Positions 6,254 to 6,528 of a stretch of 6,528 nucleotides of DNA are shown piece by piece. The position numbers were made by a program, and so were the translations under genes. The notes under the pieces are model-generated. The model did no database searches. It was not told the DNA's origin and saw nothing but the letters and a program-made list of their open reading frames with translations. The stretch is from Deltaproteobacteria bacterium (lineage in GTDB: Bacteria > Desulfobacterota > Desulfobacteria > Desulfobacterales > Desulfatibacillaceae), in the NCBI GenBank assembly GCA_021815525.1, contig JAKAGN010000159.1:1-6528 (forward strand), in the 5' to 3' direction. Every line of letters begins with the position of its first letter. Positions within the stretch are counted from its first letter, which is position 1.

Positions 6254-6365
6254 TCCGCAGCTTGTGGAGGGCTCCGCATCTTTCCGGTCAACGCTCGTCA
6301 CGCTTGAGCGGGCCGATGATCCGCGTCGCGCCGCCGGCGCTTACCTCGAAAGCCCGTGGTGTATC

Positions 6366-6394
6366 TTTTTATGTATTCAACATGTTATTGTCAA
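6366..6394 (-). promoter_or_regulatory. Sigma70-like promoter for the radical SAM-glmM operon
   Basis: On the minus strand a perfect TTGACA (6389-6394) is followed by a 17-nt spacer and TAAAAA (6366-6371) as -10; CATAAA (6368-6373) with a 15-nt spacer is the alternative. The spacer and -10 region is locally AT-rich in otherwise GC-rich DNA, as promoters in such genomes often are. A second perfect TTGACA lies 17 bp upstream (6406-6411) and could make a second, weaker promoter with TAACAT (6382-6387). Predicted transcription would begin near 6359. Confidence 0.55.
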
Positions 6395-6528
6395 TCGGCC
6401 GTGCTTGTCAAAGCCCTGCCAGGTGCATCTTCTCCGCCCTTCCGGTTTTGACCTTCCGAAGCTTTTGCTACGGAAGGCGGGCCGGCCGGATGCGTTGCCC
6501 TGGAAAACCCGCGCGGCGCCTTGCGCAG
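6395..6528. other. Right-end stretch with no supportable gene; alternating inverted repeat
   Basis: No coding region can be defended here: several frames are open to the window edge on both strands, as expected of short GC-rich DNA, and none reads like a known protein. CCTTCCG occurs twice (6438-6444 and 6452-6458) and either copy can pair with CGGAAGG (6471-6477). The outer option extends to CCGCCCTTCCG (6434-6444) against CGGAAGGCGG (6471-6480) with one bulged C. Such mutually exclusive stems could be an attenuator or the remains of a terminator for a gene beyond the edge, but no T-tract follows on either strand. Confidence 0.5.

Larger units (their letters stand above)
6128..6360 (-). promoter_or_regulatory. 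Long structured leader of the radical SAM-glmM operon
   Basis: If the promoter at 6366-6394 is used, about 230 nt precede the radical SAM start codon. The stretch contains the hairpins and tandem repeats listed separately. The minus-strand frame open from 6301 to 6127 is not a credible protein extension: it is repeat-encoded and lacks any family match. I looked for the cobalamin riboswitch box GCCACTG on the minus strand, because the product binds B12, and did not find it. Confidence 0.45.

Noticed and set aside
6128..6301. 58-residue N-terminal extension of the radical SAM protein
   Set aside because: It is encoded by hairpins and tandem repeats, has no family counterpart, and a good AAGGG site marks the start at 6127.
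6128..6360. Cobalamin riboswitch in the leader of a B12-binding protein
   Set aside because: The conserved GCCACTG B12 box is absent from the minus strand of this region.
6391..6528. C-terminus of a minus-strand gene, or start of a plus-strand gene, at the right edge
   Set aside because: More than one frame stays open on each strand, none shows a family motif, and candidate starts (TTG 6405, ATG 6490) lack a clear ribosome binding site.

Overview
The window is a GC-rich (about two-thirds G+C by eye) bacterial chromosome segment with one AT-rich stretch at its left end. Four tightly packed, well-recognised genes lie on the minus strand. Anaerobic glycerol-3-phosphate dehydrogenase subunits plus a BchE-like B12-binding radical SAM enzyme point to an anaerobe. 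The style of the proteins and the intergenic palindromes would suit a high-GC Desulfobacterota (former Deltaproteobacteria) lineage, but that placement is inference and nothing in the window proves it.

Layout, read in the direction of minus-strand transcription (right to left). At 6528-6395 there is sequence in which no gene can be supported. At 6394-6366 lies a sigma70-like promoter with a perfect TTGACA, followed by an unusually long leader of about 230 nt. The leader carries hairpins and two tandem 30-nt repeats right in front of the ribosome binding site. Next come a B12-binding-domain radical SAM protein (6127-4703) and phosphoglucosamine mutase glmM (4706-3360), whose stop and start codons overlap as ATGA. 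A 112-nt gap holding a long A/T-cored inverted repeat separates glmM from glpB (3247-1946) and glpC (1897-698).

On the plus strand at the left end sits a lone gene (93-605) of about 38% G+C. It has a signal-peptide-like N-terminus, a lysine-rich middle and no recognisable family. It is converging on glpC. An A8G10 homopolymer stands directly before its start codon. The flanking 40 bases and everything from about 700 onward are GC-rich, so this looks like a roughly 650-bp foreign insertion, or a hypermutable or poorly assembled patch.

Functionally, GlpB and GlpC are two of the three subunits of the anaerobic glycerol-3-phosphate dehydrogenase, which passes electrons to the quinone pool. The catalytic FAD subunit GlpA is not in its usual place before glpB. 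GlmM makes glucosamine-1-phosphate for peptidoglycan and other envelope polymers. The radical SAM enzyme has an unknown substrate but is translationally coupled to glmM. I see no CRISPR array, tRNA, rRNA, transposase or phage gene. The most interesting items are the AT-rich island with its homopolymer-guarded gene, the radical SAM-glmM coupling with its structured leader, and the glpBC pair lacking glpA.
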